Assembly: GCA_003255025.1 (NCBI GenBank)
Contig: QANY01003900.1
Span: forward strand, 2,550,797-2,614,796
Direction: 5' to 3'
From: Datisca glomerata
Taxonomy: Eukaryota; Streptophyta; Magnoliopsida; Cucurbitales; Datiscaceae
Length of the DNA stretch: 64,000 bases
A program made the position numbers and the translations under genes. The notes under the pieces were generated by a model. It was not told where the DNA came from, ran no database searches, and saw only the letters and a program-made list of their open reading frames with translations. Shown piece after piece: positions 1 to 11,723 of this stretch. The stretch's first letter is position 1. Every line of letters begins with the position of its first letter.

Positions 1-225
1 AATAGCACAAGCATATCAGTGTACTGTTTTTCCCCTTGAATCATATGATCTATGAAATACAGTCACTCGTAGTGGCGATATAAAACTCTATCAATTAAAT
101 CAAGTCAGTTAAAATAAATGCATCTAATTGATTCTTAACCCCAGAGGTTGCACAATGCTAGGGTTACGGTACCAGAAGCATATTAGACAAATTTAAGAAG
201 ATAAAATGCCTAAAAATTAACGTAC

Positions 226-339
226 AGTGATAGATATCTCCCAAAGATCCGTGCTAGGGTTACGGTACAAGAACTCATACTCGTTGTCAGCGCGCAAAGT
301 GACGAAAGCCAAGGCATAGCACCTTGGTCGAAGCTCAGC
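226..339 (-). CDS. possible internal exon of an unrecognised gene
   Basis: On the minus strand, 38 codons stay open and look protein-like. They start AELRPRCYALAF, contain EYEFLYRNPS, and end LWEISIT at a good donor (ACT|GTACGT) at 225/226. I do not recognise the family. The upstream frame has a stop, so an acceptor or decay must lie near 340. A second partial copy of its core (about 17 bases, at 156-173) lies in what would be the next intron, which hints at a local duplication. This could be one exon of a gene lying off the left edge, or a gene relic. Confidence 0.3.
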
Positions 340-412
340 CCATCACCAAAGACACCTTTTTCCTTCAAGATCCCGACGAGTTTGTCCTCTCTTGTGAATG
401 TTCGAGAGAGAT

Positions 413-433
413 GGAGAGTGAGAGAGATAGATA

Positions 434-494
<61 letters not shown>
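413..494. repeat. (AG)n microsatellite
   Basis: Almost pure AG dinucleotide tract, about 80 bases, with a few AT interruptions near its left end. Confidence 0.95.
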
Positions 495-496
<2 letters not shown>

Positions 497-699
497 AGAA
501 TGAGTTTTATAAGATGGCATTTTCAAAAATAAAATAAACTTTGGCTAATAAGCGAGTTTTTTATACTATAAAACGATGACAGTTTATTTTCATATGGTCA
601 TCATAGGTAAGACATTTATGACGGTTAATAAAAAAACTCATATTATCAAAATTAACTCATCCAACACATTTTTCCTTTGACATGTTTTGTTAAACTATT

Positions 700-1210
700 A
701 TTGTATTAAATAGGACGCTATCATTATATCCCATCTTTATAGTAGTATGGCCATGCCTCCAACAGTAGGGGAAGGGTGGCCATGCCTCCCAAAAGTAGGG
801 GGAATGTGGCCATGTTGATTTTCTCAAAACCTATAAATACAAGTTCAATGTAAACAAAAGGGGAGAAGACAATCCAAGCAGATTTTTACTCAATGCATTG
901 TCTTTTCTCTCTTCTCTCTCATTGTTGTCAAAATTCTTCTGACGTAGAGGAAAAATCTTTTGCAAGAGGCACATATAACAACATAGGAGACACATACCTA
1001 TATGAAATACAAGAGAGTATCAAAAATCTTTCCGTGATTTTTCTTACACTTTGATTTTTCACATAACTCATGATATCTTTATTCTCTCATTCTCTCTCTA
1101 AATTATTATCTTTATTATTTTTATTCTCTCATTCTCTCTCTCATTCTCTCTCTAATGTTCATCTCTACGGACTACGATCACTCACTCAAAGTTTGCATTT
1201 ATGGGCATTC
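700..1210 (+). promoter_or_regulatory. promoter- or LTR-like stretch with a TATA box
   Basis: A TATAAATA box lies at 832-839. Just upstream are about 2.3 copies of a 29-base direct repeat beginning TGGCCATGCCTCC (748, 777, then a partial copy at 807). Downstream is a CT-rich leader-like sequence. This layout resembles a plant LTR promoter, but I could not find paired ends or a target duplication. It could equally be a promoter of a lost gene. Confidence 0.3.
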
Positions 1211-1966
1211 ATTTGCGTGGAGATTCATGGAGGCGCCAAATGAGGAAGATGTGCCTTGACGTGCTCATCCATTTATTCCCATTTCAATATCTTTTATGTT
1301 AGGTTTGTCGAATGTGGTGTGGAGTTAAGGAACTAGTAGCTAGCCAATTATCTTGGGCAGTTGCCATTCCTACGAAACTGCTACTGCTGGTAACCATTAG
1401 AAGGATGAGAGAAGATGCTTCTGATCTCTGTGAAAAGTAGATTTATTTGGTAATATTATGATTTGAATGCTTAAAAGAACGTAGTGTAAATGGGTATTTG
1501 TTAATTTTGTTTTAGATAGTTTCTTTAACTGTTTTAATAGCACCACAGTGAAGTGATGATCACTCCATATGAAAGAAATCGTTTTTGTCTCTGTTTGCTT
1601 TGGAGGGTGGAAGGTAGTGAAAGGTTAATGACCCGTGCTTGCTAACAAGTAGTTTCCCTGAAACTATTTCATCGTTCCTTTTTGTCGGTCTTTAATTACA
1701 ACAGTTACAGCTTTCATCTCAACCGTTAGCTGGATCTTCTCGAGGCCATCACTGTACTAGATGTTGCATCTGAATGATATCAAATAGCAGGTTTGGGCCT
1801 TGAATTGTAATTTGGAAGAGACAGGAGGAAGAAATGAGTGGTCAAACCCAAGCTAGGAAGAATCAGTCTGATACATATCTTTTTGTACATGCTTTATAAG
1901 TTACATAAAAATCTGTGTTAATGTGGTTGAGTTTCATCTAAAAGCTGTGTTTTCAATCATCAATAG

Positions 1967-2113
1967 GTACCACAGAAACTCAGAGCCGGTATTCACCAGG
2001 TTGAGGCAGCCCTGTCTCGGGATACTCCCCGGACTCAAGTTTCACCAGCACAAACTGGTTTTCAAATAGAACATCTGTTGTTGCTGGGGAGAAGTGCTCA
2101 AATGGCACGTTGA
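1967..2113 (+). CDS. exon-like terminal ORF, unrecognised
   Basis: After a good acceptor (CAATAG at 1961-1966) there are 48 open codons, starting VPQKLRAGIHQVEAALSRD and ending LGRSAQMAR, then TGA at 2111-2113. The composition is protein-like and far less AT-rich than the flanks. About 600 bases upstream, near 1350-1440, is another short protein-like stretch (ending REDASDLCEK, then TAG) that may belong to the same decayed gene. I do not recognise the family. It could be the last exon of a broken or retro-inserted gene. Confidence 0.35.
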   Translation, partial: VPQKLRAGIHQVEAALSRDTPRTQVSPAQTGFQIEHLLLLGRSAQMAR

Positions 2114-5100
2114 AAGAGTAATAAATTTCAGCAGTAGCTAGTTAATTAATTGCTGTTGAGCAAGCATCATGAGGAAACACGTGTAAATGGTATCTAGAAT
2201 GATCTATATATGTTCATTCACACACACACAAACTCAAAATAGATTTTCTTGAATTGTTTATTTGAGCTATTATATAACGCCCTGCCACGCTAGATTTTGA
2301 CTATGAAGATTCTGTGAAGAACAATTTAATTTTGGGTGCTGCAACTGCAAGCGTGAGTGAAGAAGCTAGAACTGAGTAACTTCAACAGAAATAATGACAA
2401 AGGAGCTTCATACCAAATGAATACTGCAAAACCAGAGTGAAGTTACAAAAAATAGTTTATGAATGATCGTACTCATAGTGTGTTATGTTGGATTGCATTA
2501 ATAAAAATGTTTATTTTCTCTCTTTCATTATTGTTACTTTTTTGCCAAAAAAGTATCGACAAAAGTCATATTACTTATAGGTAAAAAGCATATTTTTCTG
2601 TGCAGCAAATTTACATCCTTAGCTATTGTTGTTTTCCCTTTATAGTAAGTTTTTTGGATCATCTACTTAAAATATTATCATTGGCAGACATACTATATTA
2701 TTATAGTATTTTCATTTTCAGGACCACAACTACACTGAAGTTATTCCTATAAGTATGATGCTTTTACTTGAGCACCCACAAATGCCACCTTGGGTAAAAT
2801 AATAAAGAGGAGATGGACAAACCGACATTCCCCTATTATATAATCACCATAGGTTGCTTTGTAAAATGGTAAAACTTATTGTTTCTTTACTTCTGCTGTA
2901 TTATAACACGTTTGCTTACCAATTTCGTATTGTGATTTACTTTCCTATTGGATTTTTGTCCTTAGCTTCATTGGGAATGACCTATTCCTATCCAGAAAGG
3001 CCTTGGAAAAGAATTTTGGTAGGCATGGTTGATTGTGTGGATTGAACAGAGTTTAAGCACCCAAAAGTAGATAGTTCCAACACCATCTGAAAAGTTAAGA
3101 TGGTTGGTCCCCATTCTCAGTTTTAAACTAAAAGTATATATTTTCTTAATTACAATATGGAGCATGAAAATGGTGGTACCTTAAAAGGGTTATTGGGAAT
3201 GGAATTGATAAAGATGATTGTTGATGGGAGCCGGAGGTTACTATTTTCTCATCTCTGTTCATAGGCTTAAGATTGGACCATATATTTGTGATTGCTATTT
3301 TTATGTGTATGATTCATTGATCGTCACATTACAATAATTAAGGAAGAGACTTAAGGACGATGCTTAGATAACATTAACATATTCTCAGACAAGTTAGAAT
3401 CAAAGAACCAGCATTCGCCCTTGACAATAAAAAAAAAAAAAAGAACCAGCATTCGCCAATAAGAAAAAACCCTCAAAGAGACAAATTCCAGTAGACCCTC
3501 CTAAGTGGGTTTGATTAGGACCAATTCACTCCCAAATACAAATATTGTGGATCCTTTTACTACTCATTGGAACCAATATATAAAGGTTAATGTGCTAGCT
3601 AGCTCCAAAATAAGTATCGATCCCCAAAAGCACAATAGAGGACAACATGATGCATGCAAAGAAAAACACAAAACATACATTATAGTTTGTACTCTTTCTT
3701 GCAGGAGCACCTTTTGTGGACAAATCATTTGTCAGAGTATATTGCATTTGTTTTCTCTATATATCATGATGTGAGGTGTCTTAATAATCCTTGTTTTTTA
3801 GTACTCCATTTATTTAATTGCTATATTCATGGGGGATTTTCTTCATGTGACATTAAAATATGTAGAGGAATGTAATCCTGAAGTTTTCTCCATTGTTAGA
3901 TAGATAGTGGTGGGGAGTGAGAGACCAGAGCATTTAAACACGCGGACAGTCTGCGATTGGTGAATGGATCATATAGTGGTGTTCGTGTAGCTTTTCAAGT
4001 AATAATGAGAAGTTGTGATAATTTATTAAGAAACAGAAGTAGAAGATGAATGGAGCTAGGTAGGTTAAAGGGAGAAAAGGAGAGTTAAAAAAGGAAAGAA
4101 AAAGGAAGATTATAAAAGATGGTGAGTGCGTACTGTAGTGAAATGATGGAAGTTTTTGCCCAAAAGAAAAAAAGAAATGATGGAAGTGTTTTTGTGCTGT
4201 CTGTGTATGTGTTCTGTTGAAGTCTTTTTGTGGCTTCTTTCGCTTTGTTATAAATGAATATATCACATAACCAAGCCCCCACCTTTCAATATTCATGATG
4301 AATATATTTCTCTCTTTAACTCTCGGTTTTTGAAATCAGGAATAATTGGATAATTTTGTACGTGAAATATATGATTGGTATATTTGACCGTGCATGTTAT
4401 CTTTACAATAATATATATAAATTTAAGATTGTTATATTTAGTACATATGTACTTTCGTGGTAAAACTGTATAAGATGTAATTCAATTGTTTTCTCAGGAT
4501 TGCTACCAACTTTTTACTCCAAACAGATAAGGCCACTAGATTACTAGAGGATGATCATCGACTACCAATCCTAGATGACATCCATTATTCTATTGATTAT
4601 ATTGCATAACCAAACATGTCAATCAAGTTTTGTCATCAGTTCAATTGTTGCGTATCATTTTCTCACCAATTCAATTACCATAGTCATTCTATATTCTACA
4701 TACCAAACAACTCTTGGAGGTATTGCCTCCTCTAGATTATTTTGCTTGGTAATTCTGGAGTGCTTCCATTATTAGAGGTAATTTAATTCCTTCCTCATAA
4801 GTAAATTAGGATTACCAGCAAATTAGAATTGTTGTGTCTAACTTTAAGATTACTCCATACACACAAGGGCAAATGATTATCAGAAGATTGTCATCCAATA
4901 TTACAGCTACCATTGACACCTTAGTGTTTCTAACTGTTTATCTATTGTTCTTAAAACATTAAAACAATACCAATAAGCAGTTGACTAGTGGTCATGTTCG
5001 AGCACATGTCTAATACATCCTTGACAAGGGTTTGGATGCTCATCGCTGCTTGTTGGAGATAAACTTTGGCTCTTACATAGTTGCGGTGGAGTATATTGTA

Positions 5101-6690
5101 GATTTGTTATGGGGATGTGGGAAACTGTTACTGCGGCTTGTGGAGTATCTTAATACAGATTTCAAAAAAAAAAAAAAGGAAACGAAAACACAAAGCCTTG
5201 GTGATTGTAGCTTTATCACTACTAAGCTGATCTTTATAGGATCTAACTTGATCTTGACCTTACAAAATTTTCACCAGAAAAAAATGTCACCCTTTAAAGT
5301 TAAGTCTGCTATTATAATAAATGTCTGAAAAATAGTCTCACCAAAAGTAATTTTAGCAATAACTATCTACTGACATCAAATGTAGTGATTACTACCAAGA
5401 ACTACCCACATGGCATGTGAGATCTGGGCCGTCTAGCATGGTGAATCCCATCGTGAGGCCCACATCAATGAGTTGAAGTATCACCACTCTTACTACCAAC
5501 AGAGAAAACAAAAAGAAAAAGAGAACCTGAATGATCACAAATGCTTACATTTGTTTTGCCTAGTTTATATTGTCATGTAGTGTCTTGTGTTAACCAGGTA
5601 CCAATTTAATGTTAGGAACAATGATATCCTAAATCGGAAAAGGACCCATGCTTACAAGTATTATTTCAGGCACGCTGTTATGGCACTATTGAGGCAATAT
5701 TTACCATTGATACTCAATAGTTACATACTGATTTGTGAAAAAGCTATGGTGTTTAGTGGGGTTTTCACTTTCACTTTTTTGAATCTAAATTTGTGTCTAA
5801 ATAGGGAGGGATGGACCACCCAATTCCACTCATTATATGTAGAAACAAATCGTAAAAAAATTAGTGCAAAAAGATGAGAAAAACATTCAAGTGTGAACAG
5901 AAAAGGACTCTTCCCCTTCCTTTTACTTATAATGCAAAACACACCAACGGCTCACACGTACCCCGCCAAACCCTATCTAATAGACTCTTCAATTAACCTA
6001 ATCTCATACTCCGTGGCATCCGTGCAATAGTTTCAAATTAATTACTTGTTAATTAGAGATTATTAATTTATGATTAGATTCTAGCCAAAAGCCTAGTTTA
6101 TTTGGCAACTGTATGGAACAGATCATAGGTTTGTGAGTTAAGAGTACATGTACTGACATTGTTTTTTATAACAAAGAATATTATCCATTTCTCTTTTTAT
6201 ATATAATATCAAATACCAATAGAACTGTTAATTCATAGGCTAACGAACCAGCATAAGATAATTACATATATTCTGTTCAGGCGTGCACCCTGACGTAAAC
6301 CAGAGGTTATCCTATACTTAAATTGAGTAAACAAAAAATATAACTAACAAATAGTAGAACAATCACACTCCACATCCCACATCCATGTTTAGACCAATTT
6401 CTACTAATATCCCCTTTACATAGTTTGAATCCCTTGTCAAAAAGTTATTCGGGAAATTCATATGAACTCTGTGTTAAAAAGTTATTCGAAAAATTCATAT
6501 ACTTATAATATTACATTTTAATACACGTGTCAGTAAAAAAACAGTGAGTGATTAAGTTCTCAGAATTACTTCTTTCGGTTTCAATGTTGTTGATAGGGTA
6601 GGCTACATTCCTACAATCCCTCTCAGGCTACCTCCGTATAAATGCACATGGATCATTGTCAAGAATTTACAAAACAAAGTTGTTCTTTCC
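2114..6690. other. intergenic region without a supported gene
   Basis: The stretch is AT-rich. The ORFs present are short (at most about 120 codons), low-complexity and without recognisable domains. Only small structures stand out: the 18-base direct repeat at 3402-3457, and an A-run of about 14 at 5164-5177 after an otherwise undistinguished segment. No RNA gene was recognised. Confidence 0.6.
3402..3457. repeat. 18-bp direct repeat around a poly(A) scrap
   Basis: AAAGAACCAGCATTCGCC occurs exactly at 3402-3419 and 3440-3457. Between them lie only CTTGACAAT and a run of A. A perfect 18-base duplication flanking a 3' A-tail is what a LINE-driven insertion leaves, so this looks like an extremely truncated retroposition or a micro-insertion during repair. 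Confidence 0.6.
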
Positions 6691-6693
6691 TTC

Positions 6694-6701
6694 CTATATA
6701 G
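6694..6701 (+). promoter_or_regulatory. possible TATA box of the HLS1-like gene
   Basis: The sequence CTATATAG lies about 60 bases upstream of the ATG at 6759, the only TATA-like motif in a suitable place. Transcription would start roughly 30 bases further on, leaving a very short 5' leader. This is inferred from position only. Confidence 0.4.
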
Positions 6702-6758
6702 TTCTCTAACCATTGGTCTTTGTTTCTTGTGAACTCAAGTGGGATTAAAAATTAGAAG

Positions 6759-8009
6759 ATGGGTTACAAGGAGCTTATAATTCGAAGCTATGAAGGGCAG
6801 ACGGATAGAGCAAAAGTCGAAGATCTTGAACGAAGATGCGAAGTAGGCCCAAAAGAAAGAGTATTTCTCTTCACAGACACTATGGGTGACCCCATCTGTA
6901 GAATCCGAAACAGTCCGATGTACAAAATGCTGGTACTTACCACTCACTATTATTTCCTTTCCTTTTTCTTCTTCTTCTTCTTTGAGTTTTTCTTATTCTT
7001 CGATTATTAATAGGTAGCCCAAGTGGGCAATGAGTTAGTTGGAATCATTCAGGGGTCTATAAAAGTGGTCACACTCACAGTTCGTAGGCCATGTAAGGAG
7101 CTAGCCAAGGTGGGCTACATCTTAGGCCTAAGGGTTTCACCTTTTTTCCGTCGAAGAGGAATTGGGTCAAACCTCGTGCGCAAATTAGAAGAATGGTTCA
7201 TCACAAACGACGTTGATTACGCATACATGGCTACTCAAAAGGACAACGAGGCTTCTGTTAGGCTTTTTAACAAACACCTTGGCTACATAAACTTCAGAAC
7301 CCCAGCAATCCTTGTTAACCCTGTCAATTCTCGTCCGTACCATATTTCCTTGAAAATTCAGATAGCAAAACTCAAGATTGAAGAAGCTGAATCACTCTAC
7401 CGTACACACATTGCTTCCACAGAGTTTTTCCCACATGATATAGACTCCATACTTAACCACAAGCTAAGCTTAGGGACTTGGGTTGCCTATTTCAAAGGAG
7501 ACTCATCATGGGTTGGTAAATTTGCATCAAATGGACAAATCCCAAAAAGCTGGGCTGTAATTAGTGTGTGGAACAGTGGAGAAATTTTCAAGTTAAGACT
7601 AGGAAAGGCACCATTATCATGCTTAATATACACAGAGAGTTCAAAGGTGATGGATAAGATTTTCCCCTGCTTTAAATTACCTTCTATACCAAATTTCTTC
7701 AACCCATTTGGATTCTACTTCATGTATGGAGTGCATTGTGAAGGACCATTAGCAGGGAAGCTGGTGAGAGCTTTGGCTCAGTATGTGCATAACATGGCAG
7801 CAAAATCAGCTAGGGATTGTAAGGTAATTGTTACCGAAATTGGAGCACAGGATTTACTGAGAGATCATATTCCACATTGGAAACTGCTGTCTTGCCCTGA
7901 AGATTTGTGGTGCATAAAGGCTTTGAAGAATGAAGAAAAGAACAATCTACTTGAACTTACTAAAACCCCACCAAATAACTCTCTTTTTGTAGACCCAAGA
8001 GAGGTATGA
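6759..8009 (+). CDS. HLS1-like: HOOKLESS1-like GNAT N-acetyltransferase, two exons
   Basis: Exon 1 is 6759-6932 (58 codons), the intron 6933-7013 (81 bases, GT-AG, pyrimidine-rich before TAATAG), and exon 2 7014-8009. The protein is 389 residues; Arabidopsis HLS1 is a little over 400. The N-terminus carries the family signature ERRCEVGP and the block GDPICRIRNSP. Exon 2 resumes in frame at residue 59. The GNAT acetyl-CoA loop RRRGIG is at residues 104-109, followed by the KDNEASVRLF helix region near 138-148. The C-terminal half is the HLS1-specific extension. HLS1 acts in the nucleus in apical hook formation and links ethylene, auxin and light signals; it has been tied to histone acetylation. 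This copy has no stops or frameshifts and looks functional. Which HLS1 paralogue it is cannot be told here. Confidence 0.93.
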
Positions 8010-8789
8010 ATGAATGGATTCAGATTCTTTTTTGCACAATGTCAAATATGGAGTCGGCACAATCTGAATGATTAATTAATGACTAATTTGCTAAATCAGC
8101 CACGCAATTTCTTACTTTAAATTGTCTGTTTTTAAGTCCCCAGGTGCACAAAAATACCTTACATTTATAAGTTTCTGCGCGTTCAATCGTTTTCTCATCT
8201 TTCAAGAAATTCCTCACTTTAAAAAGTTAACATAGGCAAGTCGTATATATTATGTTTTGGTCTCGCTCATTATATAAAATCACCCATTCAAAATAGAAAT
8301 TCAATAACTTTCAAACAAATAACAATGGGTTTGAGAAGGAAATAAATATATTTTCTTGTTTGAATGGCTTCAAAATTAGGGGATTTTATAAACAATTTTC
8401 TTAAATTCTAAAACATGGACTAAACTAGTCAAACCACACTGCGTTAAGAGATTCGGTCGCAAAACAGTCAAAATGTTGCAATATCTTTACATTTTAACCT
8501 TAAATAATTTATATTATACGATATGCTTTGTCACTCCGATTCATAACTCTGATTTAATGAGAAATAATTTGCATACAAATTGTTAACGTCATGTTTGGTT
8601 CCTGATGTTCATTTTTATAGTTTTATTGTAATTTTTTTTAATTGAAATAATATGTTTGTTTAGATTAATTTTTAAATTATAATGAAATTCTAATTTACAT
8701 ACAATCTTAATTTACAATCTTCTAAAACAGTTAAGTTATTGTAAAAAAGGAGTTCAATCTTAATTTATAACCTAATTACAATATTAATA
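8010..8789. other. intergenic, 3' flank of the HLS1-like gene
   Basis: AT-rich sequence with no ORF or RNA gene that I can support. The 3' UTR and poly(A) site of the HLS1-like gene should lie in the first 200-300 bases, but no single signal is convincing. Confidence 0.6.
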
Positions 8790-10195
8790 TAAGTTATTTG
8801 GTGGAAATGGATTTGGGTGTTTATGTCTTTTGACCGTTTGACCTACTTTAGCCAAAGGTGAGGAAATTGTTTTATGTCAACTAAAATCCTTATCTGAATT
8901 TTCTTTCAAATTTAAAATTAGATCAAACTATATTTTGAAAGTACAAGAAAGCATAAACTCTTATGATGCCTTTACTTCATTTCCATATGGAAATCAGATT
9001 TCAAATTATCATTCTAGTTGTTTAATATGATTTTAGAATCAGATTCTAACTGGGTCCTACAGTTTTGATCGAAATAAATTCATTTGGCTGCATGTAATGA
9101 GATCCCTAATAAAATGTGACAATGTGATTTTATATTTCTAATTCATTTGAAATGAATCGTGAAGATTTCATTATGACCTCAAAATATTTATCTAATCATA
9201 CATCACTTCTTCTACTTATTTTTCTTGAAAGATATTTTAGTAATTTCATATGTTTTATTTCAATTCATTGATTTAGTAAATACAAACAATTATTATTATT
9301 TTCAATAATCTGATTCATGATTCTTAACGGTTAATAAACACATTAATCTAATTCTAGATTTTGATTATTGTCCATTCTATTCTTCATCCGATTCCTAAAA
9401 AAACTCATTCTATACTTCGTGTCATTCCAAATGTAAATAAACGCGTTATTAATGGAGAGGCTTTGCCTCAAACGTATCAGCCATCCAATAGCTCTCATTG
9501 ATATCTCTTTATTGCTCACACGTCTTGTAGCCAATGCCTCCGTCAATCTTTTCCATCGTCACTTTTTTCTCCTTCAGTTTCTCTGAGTTTCTTTCTCCTT
9601 CGTTGATAATAATCAATCAAAAACTTGGGTTCCTTTGTGATTAATCAACGATGAAGGTATGAAAACTTTTTTTTGGCAAAAAAGGTATGAAAACGTTTTT
9701 GTAAGATCTGAATTTTCAAATGTTTTTAATTTCCAATAATAGTGTTTTAAAATCGTGCCCTACGTTCAACAAAATAAACTTTGATTTGGTAAGTTCTCTC
9801 GATAACTATAGTTTTTATGTTATATATCCCTAGAACTATTTTTTTTATGAAATTCATGTTTTAAATATCATAGAAAAATCATTGTTTTCGAAACGTGAAC
9901 GTGATTTTCTAGAAACTGTTTTTTCTAACAGCTATTAAAAAGTTTAATATTTTCCTAATTAAAAGAACTCTTTTGAATCTGAAAAATGAACTTTAAATAT
10001 ATAAAAAATTCATATGCTTTTGATGTAACAGTTCGTCAAAGTATGTAATTTTCCGTGAGTTTTAAAAACAAACTGTTTTTGTTTCTATAAATCCGAGTTT
10101 CAATCTGAAACTCTTAATGATTATTCTTAACATATCAATATTGTTACTGTAAATGAGGAAGACAAGTCCCCTATGTTTTTTTTTCTAAAAAAGTA
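8790..10195 (+). repeat. duplicated segment, copy 1 (uninterrupted)
   Basis: This segment matches three separate pieces further right: 15905-16051, 30378-30685 and 38616-39265, in the same order and orientation. Shared landmarks include TTTGACCGTTTGACCTACTT (8829), GATCAAACTA near 8931, a CT-rich leader near 9550-9610, and ACGTTCAACAAAATAAAC near 9763. It looks like the 5' end of a gene: a CT-rich leader, then ATGAAG at 9651-9656 followed by a GT donor. No further exon was recognised. Copy 1 carries about 480 extra bases (about 8970-9450) absent from copy 2, perhaps a small insertion. Confidence 0.8.
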
Positions 10196-10800
10196 GAAAA
10201 TCGCTGTTTAAGATCAATAAAACAGAATTGACGATATTTGAGTTTTAGATTATATTTGTATCAAGTTCGATACATTTTAATACAAAATATTATACTGTTA
10301 CATTTCGTGTCTATCCATGTAAAATTTTCAGAATATTTTGATGAGTTTTAGATACTAAAATGTTCTTTCAAAATTTACTATTCTGGTTGAAAAAAGAGTT
10401 TTATGTATCCGTCAATATTTTTTGGTTTTGACATTATAAACAATGCAACGAAAATTTATAGAAGTAACTCTGAAGTATTATGGTATTGTCGGATACAAGT
10501 TAAATTTTTTTATTGTATGATCGATATGGTACCCTTTTTATAAAGGGAAAATATAAAAAGATTTTAAACTTAAAATAAAAGATAATTACTATGAATAAAC
10601 AATCAAGATGAGCTTAAGATTTAAATGGTTCTGTAGACAACATTGTTTTGATAAAAAATGAGTTTCGTAAAACCTTTTTGGAGTCCATGCCAGAAAATAC
10701 GATTAAGATATTTTTTTTTTACTTTGTGAAGTGCTTGTGTGTATGATCTTCTTGAATGATCTATGTGTGATTAATTCTAATAGTAATAAAACTTTTGAAT
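10196..10800. other. AT-rich spacer
   Basis: No gene or repeat recognised. It lies between the end of the duplicated segment and the first recognisable gypsy sequence, and may include the gypsy element's decayed left end. Confidence 0.5.
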
Positions 10801-11196
10801 GATTTTTGTTCGGAATGGGAAGAAAGGGAAATCAAAGATGCTGAATCACCGATGTCTGCTTGAACTTTTTCTTGGTTCATCAAAAGTATGTCTAGAGACC
10901 CTATTCGTAGGGGGCCAATTTCGGTAAGGACAAGAGTGTTAGGAAATCACATTGTCGTGTTCAGCACCGGGACTAAAAAATGAATGATATTTGTAGAATT
11001 GGATTCTCTTCTTGGTTCAGGGATATGGCCCCTTACCGGCGCTTTTGTGGTGAAGAGATGGATCAACATATGCTTTTAGCTGCTTGCTTTTATTAAGGAA
11101 AACTTATAGCATCTGTAATATGAACGTTTCCTCTAGGTTGCGACTTTAATTTTCATGACGGACCAAATGCATCAGTAATTAAAGAAAGTCCTATCG

Positions 11197-11723
11197 ATGA
11201 CCGAGATGAAGACATTTTCTGAAGATAGTACATGTCTAGTGTTAGGATCAATTTGTAGTATACCGATTAGTCTCATTCTGTTGATAGCGTTGATAGAACT
11301 TTTGATGATAATCTTACTTTTCCTTATAGGTGATTCTTCTATCGTTAACCTTGGCATGAATTGCCTAGCTTCTATTTATGCCAAAATTTTATGGTATGGG
11401 CGGGATATGTCATTTAGACCTCCTAGTGTGTCGACAATTAAATTTAAGGGTTCAAATCTACAATCGTTACCCCATATCATTTCTTAGTTATGAGTTAAAC
11501 ATACTTTTGGATAGTGTGAATGTCGGGGTTACTTGGCGAGTGTGTTGGACATGTGAAATGTAAAGTTATCTTTTTGAGCTGTAAAAATGGTTAAAGAATT
11601 CTCCGAGATATTCTTTAAAGATTTATCGGGTTTGCCACCTAATAGAAAAGTGAGATTTAAAGATTTATTGGATCTGCACTTGTTTCTAATCATCCATATC
11701 ATATGACAACTTTTTGATGAAGG
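11197..11723 (+). pseudogene. gypsy protease and RT linker, decayed
   Basis: The frame from 11197 reads LGMNCLASIYAKI and then FRPPSVSTIKFKGSN, matching the stretch after the aspartic protease in chromovirus pol (LGMDWL..., FRPP...). After a stop near 11485 the similarity continues in other frames: a GYLASV-like block, then EFSEIFFKDLSGLPPNRKV at about 11595-11660, the well-known EFPDVFPEDLPGLPP linker. It stops at the 11724 insertion and resumes at 13953. The protease active site itself was not seen. Confidence 0.65.

Noticed and set aside
3934..4296. 120-codon minus-strand ORF
   Set aside because: Low-complexity F/H/S-rich translation from an AG- and A-rich plus strand, no start context or domain.
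4960..5177. Possible tRNA-derived SINE ending in an A-run, with a GTTCGAG B-box-like word
   Set aside because: The A-box-like word lies only a few bases from the B-box, no target duplication flanks it, and no similar copy was seen in the window.
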